A stretch of DNA of 25,765 nucleotides from positions 1 through 25,765 of the forward strand of contig JAHEYX010000004.1 of the NCBI GenBank assembly GCA_023251415.1, read 5' to 3'. Below are positions 15,521 to 23,234 of this stretch, one piece after another (positions within the stretch are counted from its first letter, which is position 1; each line of letters starts with the position of its first letter). The notes below the pieces were generated by a model. That model was not told the DNA's origin. It made no database searches and was given only the letters and a program-made list of their open reading frames with translations. Origin of the DNA: Chitinophagales bacterium (GTDB lineage: Bacteria; Bacteroidota; Bacteroidia; Chitinophagales; CAIODY01). Both the position numbers and the translations under genes were made by a program.

Positions 15521-15928
15521 TTACTGTCCCGGAAATTTGGTCATATCCATATAAAACAATTCCCAGGTATGTCCGTCGAAATCTTCAACACTACGTTGTT
15601 GCATAAAACCCAAATCACGCGCTTCATGAGGTTCTACACCACCTGCTGCAAGGGCTTTAGTCATTAAGTTATTCATTTCCTCCACACTTTCTAAGGATAA
15701 GGAATATAAACCGGCCAATCGTGATTTGGTGTCTGCAATTGGTTTAGTGGCGAAATGCATGAATTTTTCATGACTTAAAAGCATTACAAATATTGAATCA
15801 CTCCAAACCATACACTTACCCGATTCGTCAGAGAATTGAGGGTTGTTAGTAAAACCTAATGCCGTATAAAAATCCATTGATTTTTGTACATCTGAAACTG
15901 CTAAATTGATAAAGATTTGTTTTGCCAT
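15521..15928 (-). CDS. VOC superfamily protein (bleomycin-resistance/extradiol-like)
   Basis: A 135-residue VOC protein of the type starting IFINLAVSDVQKSMDFYTALGF. The centre is CMVWSDSIFVMLLSHEKFMHFA, and the fold ends FMQQRSVEDFDGHTWELFYMD, with the typical DFDGHTWEL metal-site segment. The closest functional labels are 'glyoxalase/bleomycin resistance/extradiol dioxygenase'; the activity is unknown. Its ATG is 28 bases after the stop of the AHSA1 gene, so the two probably form one operon. The pairing of AHSA1 and VOC genes is frequent in soil and freshwater bacteria. Confidence 0.9.
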   Translation of the reverse strand: MAKQIFINLAVSDVQKSMDFYTALGFTNNPQFSDESGKCMVWSDSIFVMLLSHEKFMHFATKPIADTKSRLAGLYSLSLESVEEMNNLMTKALAAGGVEPHEARDLGFMQQRSVEDFDGHTWELFYMDMTKFPGQ

Positions 15929-15956
15929 AATTTAAATAATTACTAGTGTTAGTGGT

Positions 15957-16406
15957 TTATGCGTCAGGTATGTTTGGTTCAACCAAACGTTTTAATTTAT
16001 CGAGCGATTCTTGCCAACCTAAGTAACACATTTCTACCGGAATAACTTCTGGTATGCCTTCTTGAACAGCTATTAGTTCGGTTCCGCACATTACTTTACG
16101 AAAGGTTATGGTGGTTATCATTTGTCCGGGCATATTTGGATCGTCGAATTTGTCGCTATACTTAAGCAATTCATGAGGGATAATTTCTAAATAATCGCCT
16201 CCAAACGAATGGCCTTTGCCACTTGTAAAATTTATAAAAGTCATTCTATAGCTTCCACCTATTTTAAAATCCATGTGATGTACTTTACATACAAAACCAT
16301 AAGGTGGTAACCAGGCTGCCATTGCATCTGGATCTGTAAATGCTTTATAAACACGTTCGACAGGAGCAGTAAATACACGGTGTAATTTTACTTGATTTGT
16401 TTTCAT
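15957..16406 (-). CDS. AHSA1/SRPBCC domain protein
   Basis: A 149-residue START-like (SRPBCC) protein of the activator-of-Hsp90-ATPase-homology-1 type. Its pattern is characteristic: KLHRVFTAPVERVYKAFTDP, AMAAWLPPYGF, FKIGGSYRMTF, then a GQMITTITFR strand and the C-terminal helix MCYLGWQESLDKLKRLVEP. The fold makes a deep hydrophobic pocket that binds lipids or small hydrophobic molecules. Despite the name, bacterial members are not known Hsp90 cofactors, and the ligand is unknown. It is probably the first gene of a two-gene operon with the VOC gene at 15521. Confidence 0.9.
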   Translation of the reverse strand: MKTNQVKLHRVFTAPVERVYKAFTDPDAMAAWLPPYGFVCKVHHMDFKIGGSYRMTFINFTSGKGHSFGGDYLEIIPHELLKYSDKFDDPNMPGQMITTITFRKVMCGTELIAVQEGIPEVIPVEMCYLGWQESLDKLKRLVEPNIPDA

Positions 16407-16503
16407 GAGTATTTTTTTGAGTTATCAATAATAGCGCATTCTTTTCATTTTGCCTAAGAACACTAAGCAATTTATTTTACGGATTTTTTTACTTTTATTA
16501 AAC

Positions 16504-16523
16504 ATACTGCACAAACGCAGTAT
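16504..16523 (-). terminator. Hairpin downstream of the alpha/beta hydrolase gene
   Basis: ATACTGC (16504-16510) and GCAGTAT (16517-16523) form a perfect 7-bp stem with a 6-base loop, 24 bases past the stop of the gene ending at 16547. On the minus strand it is followed by GTTTAAT, a weak T-rich tail, so termination is plausible but not certain. Confidence 0.4.
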
Positions 16524-16546
16524 TATCAAGTCTAAGCTTTTGTCTA

Positions 16547-17332
16547 TTAATAACTTAAACCGCTGCTACTTGCTTTTTGAAGAAATTGCAACGATCTGTT
16601 GATAAATGGTACGGATTCATCATAAATGGGTACATGTTCGCCATTGGGTATTACCCATAAGGAGGCATTCGGAATAGCGCGATATAGCGTATATGCAATT
16701 GATACCGGAAAAAACTTATCGCTATCGCCATGTATGATCAAAGTAGCTGCTTTAATACTTGCCAATTGTTTCGAATCAAAATATACATCTGCAGTAGTCG
16801 CGGCAAGTGAATTAAACTGATTAATTAATAGCATGATTTGTTCATCGCCTCGTGAAGCACAGGTTCTATACATGTTTATCACTTCCGAGGGCATTGTTTT
16901 AAAAGATGCATTGCGCATGATAGCACGTGCCGCATCCGGAAAATGCGTAGTTGCACTTATTAAAACCATGCCTTTAATACGCATCGGTTCAAGTAAGGCC
17001 ATGTGTACTAAAATCATCCCTCCGGAACTAATTCCCATAGCAGAAAAGGATTCGATAGCTAATGTTGATAAAAGCTGCAACACGATTTTGGCAGCATGTT
17101 GATGACTAAAAACTGCTGTTGGGTTTGTGGATTTCCCATGTCCGGGCAAATCGATAGCTATTATACTGTAGTGCGCTGCTAATTCGGAAAAGAAAGGATA
17201 CCACGTTTTAATGCATGCTCCAAATCCATGTAAAAGTACTAGCGGTTCGCCATGACCACAGGTTTCATAATATAGTTCATAGTTGTTAACGTGAACACTA
17301 CCGCGAGTTATATTTAGATAAGTAACATTCAA
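16547..17332 (-). CDS. Alpha/beta-fold hydrolase
   Basis: A 261-residue cytosolic alpha/beta hydrolase. The oxyanion-hole motif LVLLHGFG (32-39) is followed by IIAIDLPGHGKS (57-68), the nucleophile elbow GISSG with Ser102, the acid in HGDSDKFFP (Asp205 likely) and the catalytic histidine in NGEHVP (His233). All three catalytic residues are present, so it should be active. Possible activities include esterase, lactonase, epoxide or C-C bond hydrolase and haloperoxidase-like; the sequence does not choose between them. No signal peptide is evident. The hairpin at 16504-16523 may end its transcript, and about 190 bases separate it from the HdeD-like gene, so it appears monocistronic. Confidence 0.9.
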   Translation of the reverse strand: MNVTYLNITRGSVHVNNYELYYETCGHGEPLVLLHGFGACIKTWYPFFSELAAHYSIIAIDLPGHGKSTNPTAVFSHQHAAKIVLQLLSTLAIESFSAMGISSGGMILVHMALLEPMRIKGMVLISATTHFPDAARAIMRNASFKTMPSEVINMYRTCASRGDEQIMLLINQFNSLAATTADVYFDSKQLASIKAATLIIHGDSDKFFPVSIAYTLYRAIPNASLWVIPNGEHVPIYDESVPFINRSLQFLQKASSSGLSY

Positions 17333-17522
17333 TTTAGTGTTTTTACGGAATTATCGTAAGCAGATAAAGCTCTATTAGAAGTAAATAACTTTTACTGCGG
17401 GTACGCAAAATAATGAATTATTACATACTGAATGAATGTTAACAGAATTTAAAGCCTCCATTTTTTATGTACCAGTTGATTCATCGTATCTTACGTTGGT
17501 TAAAATTAAATTCAACATTTAT

Positions 17523-18059
17523 TTAGCGCTTTGCTAATTTTATCTCTTTCTCTTTAATGATCGGTACATACAGCATTATATTGATACCAATTAATAGAAA
17601 AAGTACGCCATAAATTTCTAGTGAAAGCTTAGTGTAATACATGGCTGATACTGTGCCAACGCAAATCACTAAGCCAAGAATAATGCGCACAATTAGTACT
17701 TTTAGGACTACTTTTAATCCTAAGTTAAACAGTAAGCTGCAAAATATTATTTCAGAAAAGCCATAAAAGAAAAGTAGAAAGGCAATGATAGGCGTTAATG
17801 TCTCTGGTGTAAGATGGAGCAGTAAAATAGCGAATCCGGCTAGCAACAGGACTATGGCATGCAGCGTGTGATAAGCAACTTGCACTTGTTTGCGTTGTGG
17901 AGCAAAGGCAGCGATAAAGGCTATTGCTGCAGCAAAAATTACTAAGCAGCCTAATATTAAACGATTGGAGGTAAAGCTATTGGCGCCCGATACAAGTAAT
18001 AGAATTCCCGCTAGCATAATTACCGCGCCATACGCATAAATGGGCAAATATTTTTTCAT
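17523..18059 (-). CDS. HdeD/DUF308-like membrane protein
   Basis: A 178-residue very hydrophobic protein with about six membrane helices arranged as repeated helical pairs, e.g. GAVIMLAGILLLVSGA, LVIFAAAIAFIAAF, HAIVLLLAGFAILLL and IYGVLFLLIGINIML, and a charged end (IIKEKEIKLAKR). This layout matches the DUF308/HdeD family, which in E. coli is linked to acid-stress resistance; the mechanism is unknown. The family call rests on topology more than on a clear motif, so another small integral membrane family is possible. It starts 74 bases after the stop of the manganese catalase gene and may share its transcript, which would suit a stress-response pair. Confidence 0.65.
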   Translation of the reverse strand: MKKYLPIYAYGAVIMLAGILLLVSGANSFTSNRLILGCLVIFAAAIAFIAAFAPQRKQVQVAYHTLHAIVLLLAGFAILLLHLTPETLTPIIAFLLFFYGFSEIIFCSLLFNLGLKVVLKVLIVRIILGLVICVGTVSAMYYTKLSLEIYGVLFLLIGINIMLYVPIIKEKEIKLAKR

Positions 18060-18133
18060 GGTAAAATCGAATTAGTTTAGTGGTTTGGAAGAGCAATGGT
18101 TGAACAGTAATCGCAATTAAAACAAACGTTAGA

Positions 18134-19075
18134 TTACGCGGTATTTAATGCCCAAGATTGAATACCATTGTTTGTTGTTAAGGCTTTTTCAACTTCGGCT
18201 TTACGAGCTTTACTAAGTGTTTGATTAGCCTTTTGAACCGATTGTTCTGTTCGTTCGCTGCCTTGAATTTGTTCATCCAATAAACCATTGGTTTGATTAG
18301 CATGTTCAATGGGATCTTCAATGAATTGCCACTGTTCACCTAAATGTGGGCAATCGCCTTCATTCCATGGACCTTTATGTGTATCGCCCGATGACATGTT
18401 AAAATACTTATTACTAAATCGTGGATCGGTTTGTAATATGCCCGGCGGAAAATTTGGTTCAATGCTGGCAAGTGCTGCTTCAAACATCTGAAAATGCGCT
18501 ACTTCACGAGTCATTAAATAGCGTAATGATTCTTTTACATATACATCATCCGTAAATTTCATTAAATTCTCATACACCATTTTCGCACTTGTTTCGGCAC
18601 CTATATTAAAGCGAAGATCAGCCGTTAAATCGCCCATGCTGGCTATATAAGTTGCGCTCCAAGGGTTTCCTACACTGTCGGTCAAAGTTGGTGTTCCGCC
18701 ACTTACAATATAAAACTGCGGATTTATCATGGTATCAGCAATATAATTTTCTTTGGCCGATTTACCATCCAATAGTTTTGTTAAATCGGATTCATCCGCT
18801 GCATTTTTTAATTCACTGTTTACTCCGCTTAATAACATTTGTATGGTGGCTCCTACTATCTCTAAGTGACTAAATTCTTCGGTAGCGATGTCCATTAACA
18901 AATCATATTTATCGGGTGCGGTTTTTCGATAACCAAAGGCTTGTACAAAATACTGCATGGCTGCTTTTAGTTCGCCATTCGGTCCACCAAATTGTTCCAA
19001 TAATAATTTTGCAAAACGTACATCAGGTTTAGCTACCCGTGCATTAAATTGTAATTCTTTTACATGATGAAACAT
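18134..19075 (-). CDS. Manganese (non-heme) catalase family protein
   Basis: A 313-residue ferritin-like protein that should disproportionate hydrogen peroxide at a dimanganese site. The expected ligands can be placed: Glu35 in GPNGELKA, Glu67 and His70 in ATEEFSHLE, Glu160 in IGAETSAK and His193 in REVAHFQMFE. The conserved FAKLLLEQFGGPNGEL start and the C-terminal ISSG-like turn NMSSGDTHKGPWNEG are also present. The polar C-terminal tail (about 260-313) is variable in the family. Unlike heme catalases it works without porphyrin and resists cyanide. It is followed by the HdeD-like gene, consistent with a stress-protection unit. No OxyR-like site could be identified upstream. Confidence 0.92.
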   Translation of the reverse strand: MFHHVKELQFNARVAKPDVRFAKLLLEQFGGPNGELKAAMQYFVQAFGYRKTAPDKYDLLMDIATEEFSHLEIVGATIQMLLSGVNSELKNAADESDLTKLLDGKSAKENYIADTMINPQFYIVSGGTPTLTDSVGNPWSATYIASMGDLTADLRFNIGAETSAKMVYENLMKFTDDVYVKESLRYLMTREVAHFQMFEAALASIEPNFPPGILQTDPRFSNKYFNMSSGDTHKGPWNEGDCPHLGEQWQFIEDPIEHANQTNGLLDEQIQGSERTEQSVQKANQTLSKARKAEVEKALTTNNGIQSWALNTA

Positions 19076-19386
19076 AGTGCTAATAGTTTATAGTGGTAAT
19101 AATTCAGTAAAGAAATTCTGTGCTGCAAAATTGCATGCAGAAGGATATGAACCCATTACACAATTCTTGTAATAAGTTACAGTATTCTAAAAACCAGTAA
19201 TGGTAATTCTGAAAAGTGGTTATAGGAAATAACAACTTATAGAATATGTAATTAGCATATAATTGAAACCAAAGTAGTGATATGGCAGGTACTCTAATAG
19301 AAAAAGCGCATTCGACAAATTTTATTAGTGTCAAATGCGCTTCATATTAATGATTCGATTGGTACTATACTTTTAGTTATAATTAC
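19076..19386. other. Non-coding gap between the manganese catalase and PhnB-like genes
   Basis: This 311-base AT-rich gap contains the strong hairpin at 19306-19340. The remaining 230 bases presumably hold the catalase promoter, but I found no full TAnnTTTG box. A 76-residue minus-strand frame here looks like chance: phenylalanine/tyrosine-rich composition and overlap with the hairpin. Confidence 0.6.
19306..19340 (-). terminator. Intrinsic terminator of the PhnB-like gene
   Basis: GCGCATTCGACA (19306-19317) and TGTCAAATGCGC (19329-19340) form a 12-bp stem with one mismatch and an 11-base loop. Read on the minus strand the stem is followed at once by TTTTT (19305-19301). It begins 46 bases after the stop at 19387. 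Confidence 0.8.
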
Positions 19387-19830
19387 TTAAGCTTGGTTTT
19401 GTTGATTCGGTACATTAAACATCCAACGTATGCCGAAACGGTCTAAACATACACCCCAGTAACCCCAGAATTCATCATGCGGAGCTACGCATTCCGTTCC
19501 ACCTTCCGAAAGCACCCGATAAATACGATCAGCTTCTTCTTTAGTATCTGGTTCTAAACTGATTGTAGTGTTGTTACCAATTTTTAAATGATGACCCATG
19601 CTTTCCAACATATCTGTTCCCATAATACATGTACCTCCTAAAATTGGGAGCGAAACGTGCATAATCATTTGTTTTTCTTTATCCGACAATGCCGGCATTC
19701 CTTCTTGTTGTGGCATATCGCCCATGCGGAACATCGGAGCAGCCCATTCGGTATTGAAAACTGATTTGTAAGCGTTAAAGGCTTCTTCTGCATTGCCTTG
19801 GAAATTCAAATAAATGTTTGTTCTTGCCAT
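19387..19830 (-). CDS. PhnB-like VOC superfamily protein
   Basis: A 147-residue PhnB-type VOC protein beginning TNIYLNFQGNAEEAFNAYKSVF, with a glycine/methionine-rich middle (MHVSLPILGGTCIMGTDML) and the ending DEFWGYWGVCLDRFGIRWMFNVP, which carries the family's DRFGIRW signature. It resembles the gene at 10342 in architecture but is clearly divergent, so it is not a recent duplicate. The reaction is unknown. I start it at the ATG at 19830; the in-frame ATG at 19881 would add 17 residues not seen in the family and would run into the palindromic region upstream. The transcript should end at the hairpin 19306-19340. Confidence 0.9.
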   Translation of the reverse strand: MARTNIYLNFQGNAEEAFNAYKSVFNTEWAAPMFRMGDMPQQEGMPALSDKEKQMIMHVSLPILGGTCIMGTDMLESMGHHLKIGNNTTISLEPDTKEEADRIYRVLSEGGTECVAPHDEFWGYWGVCLDRFGIRWMFNVPNQQNQA

Positions 19831-19875
19831 GATGATTAGTTTTATTGTTTGAGTAAAATAAATTCGTTTAAACAC

Positions 19876-19921
19876 TGCCAATAACGCATACGCTAATTAA
19901 AGTTTAATTACAGTATTGGCA
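19876..19921. promoter_or_regulatory. Nested palindromes upstream of the PhnB-like gene
   Basis: Outer arms TGCCAATA (19876-19883) and TATTGGCA (19914-19921) enclose a perfect 8-1-8 dyad: TAATTAAA, G, TTTAATTA (19894-19910). They lie 46-91 bases upstream of the ATG at 19830, a plausible operator position. The symmetry is seen directly; regulation is inferred. Confidence 0.35.
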
Positions 19922-20258
19922 AGCAAGTTTCAAATATAATAGAACTTCTTTTTTTAGAAAGTTTTTTTTAGCAAGTAGTTGTATAGGCTTAATACATTTA
20001 AAATAACAAGAACTAAAATTGATTTTTTGGCATACACCAATTCTAAATTGAATAATGCGTTTAGGGTTGATAGGCGAATTGCGCTTGTAACATTTTCTAT
20101 TCTATAACTATAGGTTTTGGTGGGACAACATTTTTCAGCTCATTCAATTTCACGTTAGTTATTTTTGAATACTATAACTCAAAACAAGCAGCAATCAGTT
20201 ATCTTAAAAAGCAACTTAGTAAATATAGTAGTAATAAAAAAGCATCACCTAATTTTTT

Positions 20259-20422
20259 GCAATCCCTGCGCCACGGATGTGCAGGGGCAGCTCTTTGCCC
20301 TGTTTATAGCAATGGATGTCCAAGTGCTATAATGCTTTGTTAAAACACGAATCATCCTAGCTTGAAAATAGGGGCAAAAGCCGCAACGAAGTGGAGCCCG
20401 AAGCAGCCGGCCCGGCGCCCAA
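20259..20422 (+). ncRNA. GC-rich structured intergenic element (candidate ncRNA or dispersed repeat)
   Basis: The block is much richer in G and C than the sequence around it and is packed with stems: CCCTGC/GCAGGG (20264-20269 with 20281-20286), the competing GGGCA/TGCCC (20285-20289 with 20296-20300), TTATAGCA/TGCTATAA (20304-20311 with 20325-20332) and GCCGG-C-CCGGC (20406-20416). The plus-strand pattern CGGAT, a few bases, GCAGGGGCAGC, followed by ATAGCAATGGA, recalls structured elements common between genes in Bacteroidota such as the Flavo-1 RNA family; I recall this loosely and could not test it. It ends 280 bases before nuoA, so it is unlikely to be a simple leader. The strand is tentative. 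Confidence 0.35.
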
Positions 20423-20657
20423 ATCATTCAATTTTGTAGCTAAAACTTGAACTGCAAATCCAAAATGCTGTAAAAGAGGAACAATTTGCTTTTTATACGC
20501 ATTGAAGCATGCCTTTTTACTACCTAAATTACTCATTCCAAAGGCTTAATTCGAATAATCGGTCTCCGGCGGCAACCCCGCTGTCGTTTAGTTTAGCACA
20601 ACTTTTCTTTTAGCGGCAATGACTCAGAACTGTTTCTAAAATTTATAATTATTTTAT

Positions 20658-20664
20658 TACCTTG
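20658..20664 (+). promoter_or_regulatory. Possible -7 box (TACCTTG) of the nuo operon
   Basis: TACCTTG is one T short of TAnnTTTG and lies 37 bases before the nuoA ATG. The leader then holds a small GCGTT/AACGC stem (20664-20668 with 20678-20682). No better candidate was found close to nuoA, but the match is imperfect. Confidence 0.3.
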
Positions 20665-20701
20665 CGTTCTCTTTTTTAACGCTTCAAACCCGACTTATAC
20701 T

Positions 20702-21052
20702 ATGGGAGCTTCTTCCATGATTGTGTTGATTCTTGCAGGACTTGCTTTTGCCGGAATCGCTATTCTGGTGGCTAAAATTGTAACTACCAATACCACCAAT
20801 GCTCAAAAAGGCGAACCTTACGAATGTGGTATTCCAACCAATGGTAAAACATGGATTCAACTGAATGTTGGCTATTATTTATTTGCCCTCATTTTCTTAA
20901 TATTTGATGTCGAGCTGGTTTTCTTATACCCTTGGGCTGTTGTGGCGCAAAAAGTGGGTTGGCTGGCCTTCATTGAAGTAACGATATTCTTTGCCATCTT
21001 GTTTTTTGGATTTTTATACGCACATAAAAAAGGAGCCTTAAAATGGATTTAA
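20702..21052 (+). CDS. nuoA: NADH-quinone oxidoreductase subunit A
   Basis: A 116-residue membrane subunit of respiratory complex I, with three membrane helices. The family signature YECGIPTNG lies in the first loop, and FDVELVFLYPWAV, whose acidic residues belong to the junction near the quinone channel, follows. The length is normal. It is the first gene of the nuo operon, and its end overlaps nuoB by 10 bases, indicating coupled translation. The subunit helps form the joint between the hydrophilic arm and the proton-pumping membrane arm. Confidence 0.95.
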   Translation: MGASSMIVLILAGLAFAGIAILVAKIVTTNTTNAQKGEPYECGIPTNGKTWIQLNVGYYLFALIFLIFDVELVFLYPWAVVAQKVGWLAFIEVTIFFAILFFGFLYAHKKGALKWI

Positions 21053-21582
21053 CCACTACCAATAAAGCAACCGACAATTTCCCCGGCCAAATTCACGAAT
21101 TACCGGGCGGCGGAATTGTCCTCAGCAAATTAGACGATATTATTAATTGGGCACGCTCCAACTCGTTGTGGCCGCTCACCTTTGCCACCAGTTGTTGCGG
21201 TATCGAATACATGTCGACAGCCGGTGCCAAATACGATTTCTCGCGCTTCGGATTTAAAGTAGCGCGCGCCTCCCCTCGTCAGGCCGATGTAATCATTATT
21301 GCCGGAACCATTGTGAATAAAATGGCTCCCGTTTTAAAACGCTTGTACGACCAAATGGGCGATCCGAAATATGTAATAGCTATGGGAGCCTGTGCCATCA
21401 GCGGTGGTCCGTTCTTCTACAATACCTATTCGGTTGTAAAAGGCGCCGATCATATTATACCGGTTGATGTTTACGTTGCCGGTTGCCCCCCGCGTCCCGA
21501 AGCCCTTTTACATGCCTTGATTTCGCTGCAAGAGAAAATCAAAATGGGTTTAACCAAAGAACAAATTAAAGCCGGAAGCTAA
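21043..21582 (+). CDS. nuoB: NADH-quinone oxidoreductase subunit B
   Basis: A 179-residue peripheral subunit that holds the terminal [4Fe-4S] cluster N2, which passes electrons to quinone. The four ligands are visible: adjacent Cys51-Cys52 in ATSCCGIEYM, Cys117 in MGACAISGG and Cys148 in AGCPPRPE. ARASPRQADVIIIAGT and YDQMGDPKYVIAMG are also typical. The N-terminal segment IHELPGGGIVLSKLDDIINW is ordinary for Bacteroidota. The start lies inside the end of nuoA, and nuoC follows after five bases. Confidence 0.96.
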   Translation: MDLTTTNKATDNFPGQIHELPGGGIVLSKLDDIINWARSNSLWPLTFATSCCGIEYMSTAGAKYDFSRFGFKVARASPRQADVIIIAGTIVNKMAPVLKRLYDQMGDPKYVIAMGACAISGGPFFYNTYSVVKGADHIIPVDVYVAGCPPRPEALLHALISLQEKIKMGLTKEQIKAGS

Positions 21583-21587
21583 TACCT

Positions 21588-22046
21588 ATGAGTAACGAAG
21601 AATTAAAAGCCAAACTCAGTGAACTGATTCCAACCGCTACTTTTGAAGAAGGGGGTGAATGGACAACCCTGCTTATTGAGCCGAAAGCCTTAATGGAAGT
21701 GATGCCGCTAATGCGCAATGATGTGGCCTTTAACATGGATTATTTGTTTTGCCTTACTGCTGTGGATTGGAAAACGCATATAACCATGGTTTATCACCTT
21801 ACTTCTACTACTTATCGCCATAACTTGGTAATCAAGTCGAAGTTGGATAAAAGCAAACCTGAAATTGAAACCGTTTGTCTTATTTGGCGCAGTGCCGAAT
21901 TTTTGGAACGTGAAGTATATGAACTCTTTGGCGTTAACTTCATCAATCACCCGGATTTGCGTTTGCTGATTCTGCCTGATGGTTGGGAAGGTAAAAACCC
22001 TTTATTGAAAGATTTTGATGACCCTATTAATATGATTAAATTATAA
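21588..22046 (+). CDS. nuoC: NADH-quinone oxidoreductase subunit C
   Basis: A 152-residue 30-kDa-type subunit of the connecting (Q) module. It has the conserved segment SAEFLEREVYELFGVNFINH, then PDLRLLILPDGWEGKNPLLKDFD, which contacts NuoD. It is a separate gene here, not fused to nuoD as in E. coli or as the nuoCD of some Bacteroides. It is shorter than many homologues because it ends soon after the family signature. A 42-base gap separates it from nuoD. Confidence 0.93.
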   Translation: MSNEELKAKLSELIPTATFEEGGEWTTLLIEPKALMEVMPLMRNDVAFNMDYLFCLTAVDWKTHITMVYHLTSTTYRHNLVIKSKLDKSKPEIETVCLIWRSAEFLEREVYELFGVNFINHPDLRLLILPDGWEGKNPLLKDFDDPINMIKL

Positions 22047-22088
22047 ACGATAGCGCAGCAGCTTAGGCTGACTGAAATATAAAATGAA

Positions 22089-23204
22089 ATGGTTGAAGAA
22101 ATAGGAACAACACAAGATGGCGATTTAATAATCAACGTAGGCCCGCAACACCCTGCCACGCACGGCGTATTGCACCTGGTGATTACCCTACATGGCGAAA
22201 CCATTAAAAAGGTAGAACCACATTTGGGCTATATTCATCGCTCTATAGAAAAAATGTGCGAAAGCTTAACCTATCGCCAGTTTATTTATGTAACCAGTCG
22301 TATGGACTACCTTTCATCGCACATCAATAACCATGGTTGTGCCTTGTTGGTAGAACGTGCCATGCAAATCGAAGTCCCTGCACGCGCTCAAGTGATTCGC
22401 GTGTTGATGGATGAACTTACGCGTATTGCTTCACACGAATTGTGGTGGGGCGCTATGGCTATGGACTTGGGCGCTTTTACGCCATTCTTCCACGCCTTCC
22501 GCGAACGTGAAATGATCAATGAAATCATGGAAGACACTTGTGGTGCTCGTTTAACCATGAACTACATGGTGCCGGGTGGTGTTCAGGAAGATATACATCC
22601 TGATTTTGTACGCAAAGTGAAAGAATTTATTGCTTTGTTTAAACGCAAAGTTGATGAGTATGATGAAATGGTGACCGATAACATCATCTTCCGTAAACGT
22701 ATGGAAAATGTTGGTGTTATATCAGCGGCCGATGCCATCTCCTATGGCTTAAGCGGCCCTTCTTTGCGCGGTAGTGGTGTAAGTTGCGATGTACGCAAGT
22801 ACTACCCTTATGACGTGTATAATCAAGTACAATTTGAAGAGATTATAGAAACAGGTGGCGATTCCTTAGCCCGTTATATGGTGCGTATTCGTGAAATGAA
22901 ACAATCCATTTCCATTATTGAACAGTTGTTGGATGGTATTCCGGATGGTGATTTTTGCGCTAAAACCAAAGCCGTTATTAAATTACCGAAAGGTGAATTC
23001 TACCAACGTGTAGAAACAGCCCGTGGTGAATTGGGGATCTATGTAGTTAGCGAAGGCGCAACCACACCGTATCGTATCAAATTTCGCTCACCGGGTTTCT
23101 CTAATTTATCGGCCCTCGATCACATGGCGCGGGGTAGTAAAATTGGTGATTTGGTTGCCATGATGGGAACTTTGGATTTGGTGATTCCGGATATTGACAG
23201 ATAA
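22089..23204 (+). CDS. nuoD: NADH-quinone oxidoreductase subunit D
   Basis: A 371-residue 49-kDa-type subunit that with NuoB forms the quinone-reduction site. Visible motifs include INVGPQHPATHGVLHLV, whose His-containing loop lines the quinone pocket, LGYIHRSIEKMCESLTYRQ, DELTRIASHELWWG, GAFTPFFHAFREREMI, YMVPGGV and the terminal MMGTLDLVIPDIDR. The last aspartates and arginine complete the protein, so it is full length. The ATG at 22089 is used; an ATG five bases earlier is in another frame and stops at once. nuoH follows after 30 bases, where nuoE, F and G would be in a 14-gene operon. Confidence 0.96.
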   Translation: MVEEIGTTQDGDLIINVGPQHPATHGVLHLVITLHGETIKKVEPHLGYIHRSIEKMCESLTYRQFIYVTSRMDYLSSHINNHGCALLVERAMQIEVPARAQVIRVLMDELTRIASHELWWGAMAMDLGAFTPFFHAFREREMINEIMEDTCGARLTMNYMVPGGVQEDIHPDFVRKVKEFIALFKRKVDEYDEMVTDNIIFRKRMENVGVISAADAISYGLSGPSLRGSGVSCDVRKYYPYDVYNQVQFEEIIETGGDSLARYMVRIREMKQSISIIEQLLDGIPDGDFCAKTKAVIKLPKGEFYQRVETARGELGIYVVSEGATTPYRIKFRSPGFSNLSALDHMARGSKIGDLVAMMGTLDLVIPDIDR

Positions 23205-23234
23205 TAAATGATTAAGCAGAATAATATAAATTAA

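Larger units (their letters stand above)
19831..20701. other. Long intergenic region between the PhnB-like gene and nuoA
   Basis: An 871-base gap between divergent genes. It contains nested palindromes near the PhnB-like start (19876-19921), about 330 bases of AT-rich sequence with nothing recognisable, a GC-rich structured element (20259-20422), and the presumed nuo promoter region. The 60-residue minus-strand frame at 20245-20427 follows the GC-rich element rather than a protein-like pattern and is not called. Confidence 0.6.

Noticed and set aside
19104..19334. 76-residue minus-strand frame between the catalase and the PhnB-like gene
   Set aside because: It overlaps a strong terminator hairpin and shows only AT-rich random composition.
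20245..20427. 60-residue minus-strand frame across the GC-rich element
   Set aside because: The reading frame follows the structured repeat-like DNA; no start context or protein family is evident.
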